DNA from: Raffaelea ambrosiae
Lineage: Eukaryota > Ascomycota > Sordariomycetes > Ophiostomatales > Ophiostomataceae
Direction of reading: 5' to 3'
Assembly: GCA_002778195.1 (NCBI GenBank)
Contig: PCDI01000013.1
Location: 809,534-873,533 of the forward strand
Length of the DNA: 64,000 bases
Positions 32,284 through 44,500 of this stretch are shown one piece after another; the stretch's first letter is position 1; every line of letters begins with the position of its first letter. The position numbers were made by a program, and so were the translations under genes. The notes below the pieces were generated by a model. That model had not been told where the DNA came from. It did not search any database and saw nothing but the letters and a program-made list of their open reading frames with translations.

Positions 32284-34179
32284 TCACCCTACATGCAGTC
32301 CCCCTTCGATCTGGCCACACTCCGCCACGTGCTCCGCAAACAGCTCCGGCGTGTACAGCCGCAGCACATGGTGCGGCGACAGCCGGTTCTCTTCTTCCGC
32401 CCAGCACGCCCGGCACCCGGCGCCCCATTCCACCGCCACCGGCTGGCCACCGCCCCCCGCAAGAATCGCGTCCTTGTTGTCCTGCCCGCCCCGCAGCCGC
32501 AGCCACGGCACCCGCGACACCGCCAGGAACTGGTACCCGTAGAACCGCGCAAAGTCGGACGGCATCGTCTGCGGAGGCGGCATCGGGGGGGTGGAGAAGG
32601 GGAGAGGAAAGGACGACGAAGACGACGACGACGACGACGACGAGTTCGAGTTTAAGTTTGAGTTTGGATTCTTCTTCGTCTTCTGCCACACACCCGCTAG
32701 AGGCCGCCAAAAGTGCGCCGTCGCCTTCGCCTCGGACCCGCCCTGCCGCGCCACGCCCGCCCAGTATGCCGCCCCGTGGTCCACCAGCTGGATCGCCGGC
32801 AGCGCCGCGTGCATCTCGGGCGCCGTCGACGGCGCGCAGTACAGCCGCGCCGGGATCCGCATGCAAGGCAGATACGAGACGAGGGGGGAGGATGAGAACG
32901 ACGACGACGACGACGACGACGACGAGGACAACGAGGACAACGAGGACGATTCCTTTTCGGCAGGAGCACTCTTAAACAAACTCAGGTCCGGCTCCGGCCA
33001 GCCGCCCCGTAGCTCCCGTCGGATCAGCGACGCCAGCGACTTTTGCACCGGGTAGCGCCAGGGCATCTCGTTGGCCCGGGCCGCACACGCCTTGGCCAGT
33101 TTTTCTTTGTGTGGGGGGTCCTCGGGTGCCGCCCCGGGTGCCTCGGGTGCCCCGGGCGCTCCGGGCTCCCCCAGATTGTACATCCGCTCCGCCTGCCGCA
33201 TCGTCAGCGGCTGGAACCGCCCGTCCGACCGCAGACACGCCAGACACGCCCGCGTGCACGTCAGCAGATACACGTAGCCCCCCATCGGGTCGCCGCACCG
33301 CGCGCACCGCGGCTCGCACATCACCGCGTACAGGTCGGTGCACGAGTGGTACCGCGCCGTGTCCAGCGCCAGCATCCCGTGCAGCGCCATCAGCGCGTGC
33401 GTGTGCACGGCCCGGTAGGCCGGCGCGCGGCGCACCAGCGCGTGGGCGGCGCGGTTGACCAGCAGCACGCCGCGCACGAGCGTGTCGAGGTCGAGGTGCT
33501 GCAGCAGGACGAGCTCGAGCACCTCGGGTGGGAGGCGGCCGAGATCGGGGCCGAGGTCCGCCCGGGGGCGGCGGTGGGCAGCCGGCGGCGGTGGCAGGGG
33601 GAGGAGGCGAGACAAAGACGAGGACGAGGACGAGGCCGATTGTGACAACGACGTCGACGACGACGATGACGATGACGACGACGACGACGGGTCACCGGGG
33701 CTGTCTTCCATGGTTTGGTCGTCTTGGCCGTCTTGGTCATCTTGGGCGTTGTCGCCATCGCCACCACCATCCTCGCCTGCATTGATGGCGAGGGCGGTGG
33801 CATGGGGGCTGACATGCAGGTGGAGGTCGGGGCGGGCGTGGTGGTTGGCGGGAAAGTTGTTGAGCAGGTGGTCGAGGACACGGACGTGGGTGTGGCTCTC
33901 AAAGGGCGGCAGGGTGAAGCGCTCGAACTGGGTGCGAGCCAGCCTCATGGGCGAGGGCGGCGGTGGTCGTGAGGAGGAGGGGGAGGAGGACCCCTCTGAT
34001 GATATGGATCCGAGAAGAGACTGCGGCTGCGCGCTGTTGTGTTGTGGCGATGGTGGTGACAAGGAAGAAGAGGATGAGATGGGTGACGGCGGTGACGAGG
34101 CCATGGACGGTGGCAGCAGTGGCTGCTGCTGGGAGGAGCCCACGTCCACCTCCATGGCATCGATCTCTGTTTCCGTCAT
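32284..34179 (-). CDS. F-box protein with cysteine-rich (CxxC) module
   Basis: A single-exon gene for 631 residues. The N-terminal ~200 residues are Ser/Pro/Asp-rich with long poly-Ser runs (GAC/GTC trinucleotide expansions on the DNA). An F-box follows at about residues 214-255 (LGRLPPEVLELVLLQHLDL...LVNRAAHALV), predicting recruitment to an SCF ubiquitin ligase through Skp1. Just after it, the sequence C-x3-C-x2-C...C-x3-C-x2-C (from CEPRCARCGDP to CTRACLACL) looks like a small zinc-binding module seen in several fungal F-box proteins. Two further poly-Ser expansions occur at about 32890-32950 and 32615-32650. The C-terminal part keeps scattered aromatic and cysteine residues (GAGCRACWAEE). 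The target is unknown. The start is the most upstream ATG before the minisatellite; a start at a later in-frame Met would not change the F-box. Confidence 0.8.
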   Translation of the reverse strand: MTETEIDAMEVDVGSSQQQPLLPPSMASSPPSPISSSSSLSPPSPQHNSAQPQSLLGSISSEGSSSPSSSRPPPPSPMRLARTQFERFTLPPFESHTHVRVLDHLLNNFPANHHARPDLHLHVSPHATALAINAGEDGGGDGDNAQDDQDGQDDQTMEDSPGDPSSSSSSSSSSSTSLSQSASSSSSSLSRLLPLPPPPAAHRRPRADLGPDLGRLPPEVLELVLLQHLDLDTLVRGVLLVNRAAHALVRRAPAYRAVHTHALMALHGMLALDTARYHSCTDLYAVMCEPRCARCGDPMGGYVYLLTCTRACLACLRSDGRFQPLTMRQAERMYNLGEPGAPGAPEAPGAAPEDPPHKEKLAKACAARANEMPWRYPVQKSLASLIRRELRGGWPEPDLSLFKSAPAEKESSSLSSLSSSSSSSSSSFSSSPLVSYLPCMRIPARLYCAPSTAPEMHAALPAIQLVDHGAAYWAGVARQGGSEAKATAHFWRPLAGVWQKTKKNPNSNLNSNSSSSSSSSSSSFPLPFSTPPMPPPQTMPSDFARFYGYQFLAVSRVPWLRLRGGQDNKDAILAGGGGQPVAVEWGAGCRACWAEEENRLSPHHVLRLYTPELFAEHVAECGQIEGGLHVG

Positions 34180-36418
34180 GTTGAAGAGGAAGCAAGTGAG
34201 TCCTAGCTCGGACCGTGTTGATGTTCTCCGTTGGTGGTGGTGTTGGCGGTGTTGGCGATATCTGGTTGTCGTTCACGACCTGTGCAAGGCTGGTTGGTGT
34301 ACGACTGGTCGAGTGGCAGAGTGGTGGAGTGGTAGAATAGGACAGTGGTAGACTGGTAGACTGGTAGACTGGCAGAACAGTAGACTGGCAGAACAGTAGA
34401 CTGGTAGACTGGTAGTGGTAGAGCAGAGACTGGCAGAACAGCAGACTGGTAGACTGGTGCAAGTCCAGTCTGAGATGTCTCGGGTTGGCAAAACAAGTGT
34501 CATACAACTCTGAAAACATTTCTCTCTTTCCCTCCTTGCCCAGCTCACTCCCCCGGAAAGCGCCTTCCTTTTATTCCTCCCTCTTTTTCTTTCTCAGAGG
34601 CGCGTCCAAATCCGGCCAGGCATTGTTCTCACCGAACAAGCCATCGGACAGCAAGGCGGCCCACCAGCGACCATATGGCCGGCCATGGGGCACAGCCTTT
34701 GGCAAGGCGGTCCCCCTCTTCTGCACTGCCGAAACAAAGGACAGCGACAGGCGAAACAAAGGCAGGTCAGTTCATGGAACAAAGGATTCTTGGTTCTTCA
34801 TTTCGCTCTGTCAAAATCACAGCGGTAAAGAGACGGACGTATCAAGGACCAAAACATCAATAGAACAATTTTTCATGTCGCGTATCTGATCTGCTACATA
34901 ACTACATCCAAAAAAAGAGCAATTCCCTCCTGCTTTCTGCCACCAAAAATAGATAAATAAATAGATAATGTAAGAATGGTAAATCCAAAAGAGATAATCC
35001 AAAAGCATAACCCCAAAGAACAATCCAAAAATATGGCAGCCAAACCCAAGTGTTAGCCGCCAGAACAGGGGAAGAAAAAAAAAGAACAGGCGACAAGCAT
35101 TCAAACAAAATACAAAATACAAAACAATCCACGATCCAAGTCTTCCTCCTCCTCTTTATCACAAACAGAAATTCTCCGTCTTTCTTGTGGCGCGCGCAAA
35201 AGGAAATAAAACAAATGCAAAAACAATTCCAAAAAGGTCAGGAATCCGTCTTTACCGTCAAACGTGCCGTCATTATCCAATCATAAGGCATTTTCCTCTT
35301 TAAGCGCTGTGCATGAGCCTGATCCAACACAGCACCCCCTGTCAGGATTGCCTCGCAAGACCAGGCGGCCCGCGTCAAAAGGCCAACGACAAAAAAAACA
35401 TTTGGGGGCCGTTCGTTCCATCCGGCTGCAGAAAACGGCTGGCGCCTGTTTTGCGGGTTCCTTTTTTGGTGAAGTGCGTGTGTGTGTGTGCTCCCTCCTC
35501 TTGTTTGGGGTCTTCGTGTCTCCTTATTTCATTCTGCCCCCATTTTCTTGTCTTTTAATTTGTTATCTGCTTTCCGCTCTTGCATCCTCTCTCTTTGTTG
35601 CTGTTCGCAAACAGGTTGAGTAGTCGAGAAGAAAGAAAGACTGTAAGTCCTCCTTTTTTTTTCTGCATGTTTCAGACAACAAAGAGGTGTGGCGAGAGCC
35701 GGGACATGGGAAGGGCAACGAAAGAGGACCAGAGGAGACGGAAGAAAGAGGAAGAGAGCGATGTGATGTTGCGGCCGCAAGGCAGACCATTAGCGCTCTC
35801 TCCCCTCATGTCATGCCATGGGGGAAGGAGGTCTGGGTCTGGCCTCTCCCTCTTCCACTCTTGTATCAATATCCCACAAGGACGACTCGGGAATACCCAC
35901 AAAAGCGCCCCTGTGCTAGCCGTTCATGCGCCGCGGAAGCGCTGAAGGACACAGCAACATGCGAGAAGGGGGGGCGGGAAGGGTGATGGAGGATGAAGTT
36001 GGGGGCCAGATCAAAGGAAGAAGGGTGTACGCATGCGCATGCGTTTCTGTGTGAGCAAAATAGAAATGCCGCGCCAAAAAAAACAACTCTTTTCTTTCTG
36101 TTTTTTAACAAGAAAAACCCAGATAAATCATCTGCAAGGTGTGCCTTTTTTTCCCACGTAGCAGGTACAGTAGCTGTTTGGGGCGAAAGCATCTCTGGTC
36201 AGTAAATCTCTGGGAAAAGGAGGAACGAAGAAATTACTGGGATGCAGTGGTGCAAGTCCCCTTTTTTGTAGACCAAAACAATGCAAGTCTCTCTCGTCGT
36301 CGGGTTGAATTTGCCACTAACCAAATATATATGTGTGCGTGTTCGAGATCAGATCAGAAGTCCTTTGGCGAGTATCTGAAAAGGTGTGCTGTGGCCTTGG
36401 CTTGGTGATTGTCTATCC
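34180..36418. other. Intergenic region with minisatellite
   Basis: The upstream region of the F-box gene and downstream region of the C2H2 gene (both minus). Apart from the minisatellite at 34344-34458 and A/T homopolymers I see no feature. Short frames here have no family resemblance. Confidence 0.4.
34344..34458. repeat. Minisatellite of actggtag / actggcagaacag units
   Basis: About 115 bases of tandemly arranged, slightly varied units. The 8-base unit actggtag is repeated 2-3 times and alternates with a longer unit actggcagaacag followed by tag/cag. Looser copies extend to about 34310. The array lies 165-280 bases upstream of the F-box start codon, so in its promoter or 5' leader. Confidence 0.85.
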
Positions 36419-38531
36419 TCAACCGGACTGCTGGGAGAACGACTGGAGATAGGAATCCTGGAAGACATCCACAGTCCGTGGCACGGCCATGTCCGTGGAA
36501 ATCCGGCGGATGGCCGAGATGTGCGTCTCAGCGTCCATGAGCTGCTGCATCATCTGGGGGTCGTCTGGCAGGGCAAAGCCCATGACCAGGTCTGACAGCG
36601 CCTTCTTGTGCTGGTAAAAGTCATTGTACGACTGCTGCTGACGCTGCTGCTGCTGCTGTTGCTGTTGCTGCTGTAGGGCAGCCTTACTTGCAGCGGCAGC
36701 TGCAGCCGCCGCGGCCGCAGCAGCAGACGCAGCCATCTCTTGGCTGGCGCTACCACCGCTGCCGGTACGGCCGCTCCGGCTGGCCTTGCTGTCAGCAGCA
36801 GAAGAGGTCTTGCTGCTGCTACCGTGGTGATGGGCGGCCTTGGAGGCCGATGAAGAGGACGAGGACTTCCGGGAAGAGGAACCATTGCCGGACCCGCTTC
36901 CACCATGGATGCTGTTGGACAGGCTCTCCTTCTTACGCTTGCGCCCCTTGGCCACCGTCTGGCTGGTGCTCGCCGAGTGGGCAGACGCGTACACGCCTGC
37001 GGCAGCGGCAGCTCCATGGTGGTGCGCCGAGGTGGTGGCAGTGGCCTGCGCACCTGCATCGTGATGGACACGACGCATGTGATCACGGAGGTTCCATTGG
37101 CGCGGGAATCCATTTCCGGGCTGGGAGCGCTCACATCCCTCATAGGTGCAGCGGAAAGGCTTGTCTCCATGGCCGTGCATGGCATGGGCCTCGCGCTCGT
37201 GACGGAGAAGGCACGCCGTGGACGAGAACCGGGCATTCTCGCACGAGCTGTGCTTGCAGCGATACGGCTTCAGGTGCGAGTCCACGAATTTGCTAGGTGA
37301 TCTTGTTAGTTTTTGTTTTCCGCGTTGTTTTCTTGTCTCGGTATGCAGTCTGTAAAACAAGACACGAGGGGGTGAGCGGGAGAGAGAGGAAGTAAACCAG
37401 TCCGTCTCCTGGTAATGCGTACTCATAATTGCACTTGAGCTTCTCGGGCCGGTGGTTGCAGTTACCATCACCCTCCCACGGGCAGTGGTAGAGTCCGTCA
37501 GCCTGGACGACGGCGTCCTTGTACAGTGGGTCGTCCCGGGCAGAGTCGTTCTCGCTGTTGGACCGGTGCTGGAAGGCGGCTGGCAGGGTGAAGTCGTCCT
37601 TGAGGGAGGTGCCGGTGACGGAGTTAGCGGTATCCGCAGTGGTGGCCGTACGCCGGACAAACGAGGTAGTGGATCCGTGGCTTTCCGTTGGCGACGAGAC
37701 AACCGGCTGTGAGTTGGACCAGACATCGTCCTCACGACCCATGCCAGGCGAGGAGAGTCGCGAGCTGACCGATTCCCAGGAGTTGGGCGAGATGGCCGAC
37801 AGACCGGGCTCAAAGTCCATGTGCATCTGCGTGCAGGCGGGATCTACATGCTGCGGGATGGCCGTCTGGCTAAGGGTAGCAGCCAGTCCCAGGTCCGGCG
37901 AGTAGGCCGCCAGGTCCGAGCCAAACGAGGCCGGCGTCAGTCCCTGCTGGTACAGGGGCAGGTACTGCTGCTGGATGTCCATCATGCGGCCGTCTGCGCC
38001 ACCCGTCTGGTAGTAGGAAGACATGGGGGTCATGGATGAAGACACGGGAGACATGGTGGACGAGAGAACTCCATGGGTGGAAGAATATACTTCACCTCCG
38101 GCCATGCCATAGCTTGAGGCAACGGCCGAAACGCTGCCCGATGACAGAGCCATTTCCATGGGCACGCCGCCCGCATTGTCCGTCTGGATCCGCGGCCGCG
38201 ACTTGTGAGACGAGGCACGGATCGTGCGCGTCTTGTAGCTCCCGCTAGAGGTCTGTGATGCTGTCCGCTGCAACGGGACCGGCCCAGTAGCAGCTCCTTT
38301 CTGTTGTTGTTGTTGTTGTTGTTGTTCGCGTTGGTAACTCCCCAGACTGGCATCCATGTGGTCCTTTTTGGCTTGCAGGGCCTCCTGGGCATAGGAATAT
38401 GTGTATTCAGAATCCGTGGCCATGTCTGCTCCTTGGCTGGAGTAGCTGGCGAAGTTCTGTGCTCCTTCAATGGTGGCATCCCACGGGCCGCAGCTCATAT
38501 TGGCCGTGCCCGGCTGGGCCATGTAAAGCAT
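36419..38531 (-). CDS. C2H2 zinc-finger transcription factor
   Basis: Predicted 660-residue nuclear regulator. Exons are 38531-37423 and 37292-36419; the 130-nt intron (GTACGC donor, CTAAC branch site, TAG acceptor) is in phase 2 and splits the finger region. The N-terminal half is low-complexity (Ser, Gln, Tyr) with a poly-Gln run from a GTT repeat on the plus strand. The DNA-binding block spans ~346-450: an atypical first Cys/His unit (CPWEGDGNCNHRPEKLKC), then two clear C2H2 fingers (YRCKHSSCENARFSST...H...H and FRCTYEGCERSQ...H...H). A lysine/arginine cluster (KGRKRKKE) after them is a likely nuclear localisation signal. The C-terminal region has poly-Ser, a run of 12 alanines and poly-Gln before a conserved-looking tail (DLVMGFALPDDPQMMQQLMD). 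The start is uncertain: the frame is open upstream, and a CTCAAG acceptor-like site just before the ATG could mean an extra 5' exon. Confidence 0.85.
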
Positions 38532-41500
38532 CCCGGAGGTAGATGGGAAGGGGCTACAGTCGCTTGAGAAAAAAAACATATAAGTCAGTGTGCTGTTGAA
38601 CCACTTTTCTGTTGTTCCCGGCCGAGTTTGTCGTCTGTCGGCACTGGTGGTTCCCAGCTTTCTCTCCACACATGTTGAGAGTGACAACGTAAACAAAGGC
38701 AACAAAAAAGGCATCAAGAGAAAAAGAAAAAAAAAACCACAAACGGAAATCAGTAACAGAAGAAAAAAACCATGCAAAACGAGGGGAAAAAAAACACTAG
38801 CCCGCATTGTCACCAGTGGGGCACAACTTTGTTCCTGAAGTCATATTCACGTCAGCATGGTGTCTCCTCACTAGTATTGAATCAAGAGGGCTGGATGTTG
38901 ACCGACCGGACTGATGGCTGCAGAGCTGCGAAACCTGACACAAGCGATTCGTCACTCCAGTGAGATGTTGGCAATCGGTCCACTGTCCTTTGGAGGGATA
39001 TTTCCGGGAAATGGTCCTCAAGTGTTTGTATTCCACATATTCACACTCAACTGGCTTGTGCAAGAATAATGCCCAGGCTCAAAATAGTTCCTTCAGTGGG
39101 ATCCGCTCGTTTGTCGTCCAATGGTCATTTTGGGTCTTAAGAATCACGATGGTATAAGAGGTGGGGTGCTGGTGCAAAAGGATCAGGGGGTGGTTTCGGT
39201 GTCAGTGTCCTTCACTGGCCAGTCTACCGTAGCAGTTATCACTGTCGACAGGAATAGTCACTTGGCAGGCCAGGTGTAGTTGTCGAAGAAAGGGTGGGCC
39301 TCCTTCAGTCATGGCATTCCTTGGCATACACCCATGGCATATGGAAGACTCCGGGCAGTAAAGAAGGGTCACTGCGATCACTCAGACTGTCACCCACCTT
39401 CAAATATTTTGAAGACGAAATATGATAACAGTCATCAAGGACCGCACGAGCCTTCTTCAAAATCCAGTAGAGAACCTCCGCGTAATCAAAGTCACATAGG
39501 TTGCTGTTTTCCATATGGCATCCTCGGGAAACTCCAGGAGCGGTAGCTCAGTAACATCCAGGTAATCACGAAATCCTTGCGGTCCATTTGTGTGTGCTGC
39601 TTGTCCTGGCAAATCCATGAGGGGGGAGACGGGCTCCTGGCAAACGTATCCATGGCAATTCACGAAAATCTGGGTTGAGCTCTTTCTGTTCAAAATAGGT
39701 GATACTCACGCTGTGACAAGACACAATGTGCCATATATTTCAGTTGTGAAACTTGCTGCCTCGTCCGTCCCCGGGCGCTGCAGAAGCCACTGGCCAGCAA
39801 CCTTTGTCAGAGGTCACCAGCCGAGGTCCAGGCTCAGAATCCATTGTGGTCAAGAGACGGCTGTCTCCGAGGTCCATGATTGACAGGGTCCATTCAAGGA
39901 AATTCCAGGTATTTCAGTCGGTCCGCAAGAGCTTTGACTTCGCTGGACAGGTGGAAGAAAAAGAGAAATGCGAGAAGATGACTTCCAAAGAGATACAGGA
40001 CGTAGCACACAACATAAGGCGAAATTGAAACAAAAAATCCAAATGCAGACGGCCACCAAAGTATAATAGAAAAGGAAAAAAGAAATACCTAGAAGAAGAA
40101 GTAGGAACTTCGTTCATGTCAATGGGGTTATATCCTGGCATGGCTTGGGTTCTCCTGGACTGGATGCAAAGAAAACGGGTCTGTCACTCTGTCTGGATAG
40201 ACAGCCGTGCAATCAAAATCCTGGCAAAAATGGTCTCCGGTTTGGGTCTATGGGGTCTTGCGTGCAATCTTCACTATTCCAAGAGGCACAATGCAGGGTC
40301 ACAGCAAAGCCTCTCCTCAGTGTTATAGAGAGCAACAGCAAAAGCAATCCTGGCAAAATGTGAATGGCGTTCTTTATGTGTTGCAAGAGGCGAAGGGCCG
40401 AGTCCTGGGGTAATATATGGGCTGCCGAGGGGGATGCAGGAAAAGAGGAATGTATAATAAAGGGGGGGTGTGAGAGACTGAGACAATAATAACGTGTGTT
40501 GTATGTGGCGATATCAAGTGGAGGGCAGTGGATCCTTTGGGCACGAAGATTTGAGCAGTTGGGCAGGAAGAAAAGAAGGAAAGAAATTTCCAAACCCGAG
40601 GAGGGGCCCATTGCGGTTTTTAAAGTAGACCATGCGGCGGAGGGGCGCCTCAGCAGTCGTCGAGAAATCTCGCGGAAAGTGCAATCGACAGCAGGTAGGA
40701 TGTGACAGGAAAAGAAGGAGGGGGTCACGAAGAGTGGACAAGCAACGCTGCAGGGTACACCTGTGACAGACCCACATGTCTCGGTTGCTCTTCCCTCCAC
40801 TATTGCTAGGTCTGGTCCGCTCTTGCCGTTCCGCACACCATTTTTTTCGCGCTATTCCGAGTCTTTCAATTTCACTATGTATTATCCTCTTTTGTTCTTG
40901 ACTCACTTTCCTTCTTCGTGAATTTCCTCTGTTTTGCTCGCTTTTGCCCTGTTCTCCGAGCACAATGAACGACGCAATGATGCCAGCATCGTCCGCCATT
41001 CCATCGATTCTTTCTCGGCTCTCTCATCCCCTCGCTGACGTCGCCTTCTGGTCGACCCCTCCTTGTCGGATGCCACCCCACGCTAGGTCGCGAAAGTGGC
41101 CGCAATTGTGACAATGTGTGAGTTGTCAAAAAAACCAAGCAAATACTGAGCAGACTTCAGCAGGAGACGTGTACCCACGGAGGCATGGCCTGCGGTTCCT
41201 ATTGGCCCATTCAGCCATGCCCCACCGTAAGCCTGCTGCAAGCACCTATATTTGCATGTTCTACTGCACCTGTGGCTTTAGCTGTCTGCAGTTGACAGCC
41301 TATCATCGAGACAGCTGCTGTGATAAGACTTGCCGGGCCCGCTCCCGGGCTTTGCCAACGCATCAATGCAAATGACAAAAAGACTCGACACCCAAGGCGT
41401 CCACGGCCTCACTCTCTCTGCTTGCAACAGCAACGACTGGCCATCGTCGCTTTGCCTTCTCCTCGACCCGCGATCACAGCCACGATAGCCATCGCGCGCT

Positions 41501-44500
41501 GTTCCGCGGCACGTTTCGCTTCTCTTCATGCCCACAGCCCCAGTTTCATACCGATGGACATTCTCCAGTGCCGCTGGAAGTGCCACAAATGCTCGTACGG
41601 ATGCCTCGCTGCCGCCTGCGAGAGACGGTGAGAAGTGGTGGTGAGAGCGGGTCTCAGGGCCGGTATGAGAGTACTCGTAGGCAGCCACGATTCGTCCCCG
41701 TCAACCTTTACGTTTCTGAGCGGGGCTCTCGCCCTGCTGTGCCGAGTAAAATCCCCTCGGCAAGAAGAGAGAACCAGAAAGAAACTCAGAGAATTACTCC
41801 GTCTCGCTGTGATGTGACGACGTGCAGCCCGCAGCTTGGGTTTCTGCACTTTCACAATGAGTTGGCAAAATCGATTGAACGAAAAGGGGACTGTGTTGTT
41901 GTTGGGTGTGTGGAGCAGAGGATGTGTTGGCAGCGTTCAACTGGCCCATTTGTGTCCATCGCGACTTCGCGGTGCAGGTCAGTTTCCTCACGCCAAACGT
42001 CACTGAGCGACGTTCAGTTGCCTCTTTCGTGCCGCGCATTTTGTCTGGCTCGATGCTTTACCAGGGAAGTTGTCGACCAAACATCCCTTTCGGGTCTTCC
42101 TTTCCGGTGATCCTGCCCTGTTTCGTCGGACAGGGCTCTGATGGAAGTCGGCAGTGCCACCGAAGTCGGTGGCCTAACTCCCTACAAAGAGAGAGTGCGT
42201 ATCGTACGAAACCCGCCCGGCAGAAGCGATCGAGGCATGCCACAAATTGTGGCATATGCTCGTGTATCGATCTGAACGTTGCCACTAGGCGGCACATGCG
42301 GAAGGGCAGACAAAATCGAGCTGGGACAACAGAGCGGCAAGAGCACAGAGTGCTCACATGTTGACGGGTTGTACGGTGTATATTTGCAACACAAACTACG
42401 GCCTTTCCGGTAAGACACATCATTTACGCTTGCTCTCTGTGTGCTGTCCACCCACCTGAGGCTCAGTGGCTATGGTCTGGCATCTCTGTTTTTGTCTGAC
42501 ATCACGTTCGACGAAGAGTGCTCACATGGCAAAGCTGCAACCGGGAATATATTTGCCGGGACCTGGGCTTGGAAGTTCTTGCCGTCCGCACGTGTGCACT
42601 GCCAGTGTGTGGCACGAAACTGGCTGCTTTGTGTGTTGCTGACGGTGGTCGAGGACTGTCGGCAGTTGTGTCTCCTTGCCTATTGTTTTGCGAGTCGAGA
42701 AACTGGCAGCAAGACTCTGGACGAAAGAACGCCGGTATGATTCTGCATTGGCCTGAACCAGACAGGTCGAATCGCACAGCACGGTTGTGCCTTCCCTTAT
42801 TGGCCCTCTTTGCTCCTGGTGTACCTTCCTTCCGAAAATGGCAGCCATGGCTCTCTCAAACACACCCTTCCTAATCCGGATGTATAAGGCTGCATCTTCG
42901 CCTACAATCACTGCCCAGCATCAATGAAGTCGGTCTGCCGGCAGCATAGAAATGGACGCCGAAATACGGATTCTAGTCTGACGTAGCCCGTGTAAATCTT
43001 AAAAAGGCACAAGTTGCCTAATTGTCCTGTAGGTCAACGAACACGGAACGACTCTACCCTTCCGTCTGCTGTGATGGGAACTGTTGAGACCTCAGATGAC
43101 TGTGACGAGTGTCGCGACTTCCTCAGCGTGTTTCTCTGACTCGTCACAAACGGCAGGAGCGACCGTAGAGCCGAATGAGCCATACATGTCCAGATAGGCC
43201 AGCTTCTCCGTCAAGCAGGCTGGCTTAGCTCGTCATTCGCTTTTCTCTTCACTTCTGCTATTCACCTCTTACGTTTCTTCACTTTTTTCTTTCGTTTCCG
43301 CCCTGCACTTCCTTTCAACCCTGTCTATCCGTCGCTTTCACCCCAACAGAGATGCATACTGTGTGCACACCCGAAGCCTCAATCAAGCACGAACCTTTTG
43401 CCTACGTTCTCGCCCAATTTTCCCGCCAACATGAGCTGTATGGCCCCCAAATCCCGCTGCAGCTTCGCAGCTTCGCAAAACCGAACACTAATGGGTTCAA
43501 ATGCTCTTGGCGAGCAGTGTTCGTATTCGACAAGTGACCGGAGATGGGCGAAAGCGATGGTTGTAGCCATGGAACGAGAAGGGTGACGTGGATGGAGGGC
43601 AATGGTAGAACCCTTCGAGACCTCTGGCGATTCCCCAAACGTGAAGACTCGACAGGACACGATGCCATTCATGGCAGGTCGTTGTTTGAATACAATCATG
43701 TTTGAATACAGTCAGATGCGTGCGCCGTCGGTCCTTGCCTTTTGCCTCCGTGATACGCGCTGACATGGTCACAGTTTACACAGTTCCAGCAGCTGTCGTG
43801 GTAGCCAGCGATGATGCCGTTGCACAGAGCCTAAACTGAGCATTATCACGAGAACTGGTGCAGACGGGAGAGCATCGCTGACATTGGGCATCAACAGAGA
43901 AGCCCTACTGCTCACCAATACAGGGCTTTGGGAAGATTCAAGATTCTATCGACGCCCAAACGTCCCGTCCCGGACGCCGTTTCTCACCTGGTCCGCGTCC
44001 AATTTGAAAGTGCCGATTTGTCCATCCGGTTCGACTGGCTTGCATGATCTAGGCAGCTGCGAATGACAGCCACGCCCCTGCAAAGTGAATAAGATATTGT
44101 ATCTGCCCTGTGTTGATGCCCAACCAGGATCCTGCGGACAGCCGAAATTCGTTTCTGCCCGACAGCCATCTGGCGGTGACGTGAAAGGACGCCCCCCCAA
44201 TAATCCTCCGAGGACCAGCAATCCATTTCCTCTGACGAGGCGTCTGGCGGGAGAAAGGATTGCACACACATAATCCGAAATTATGCAGCTGTTTGGCAGC
44301 TAGATGTGCTGGCGCCTCTTAACCGTTTCCGTTGCGTCTATATGTTTCTATTCTGGAGCATGGTCGCTTCGCCTTGGTTCCATATGCTGGAACCCGTGGC
44401 CACTGGGCGTCCACGAGTTCTGCTTTATCCAGTTTTACTGGCATGCTTGGGAGAAGGGAAGTTTCTGACGTACGCCTGAGAAGCTAAATTAGAGGACTGG

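Noticed and set aside
34203..34496. Repetitive minus-strand frame over the minisatellite
   Set aside because: The 8-base unit lacks stops in every frame, so open frames are automatic; the peptide is only a translation of the repeat.
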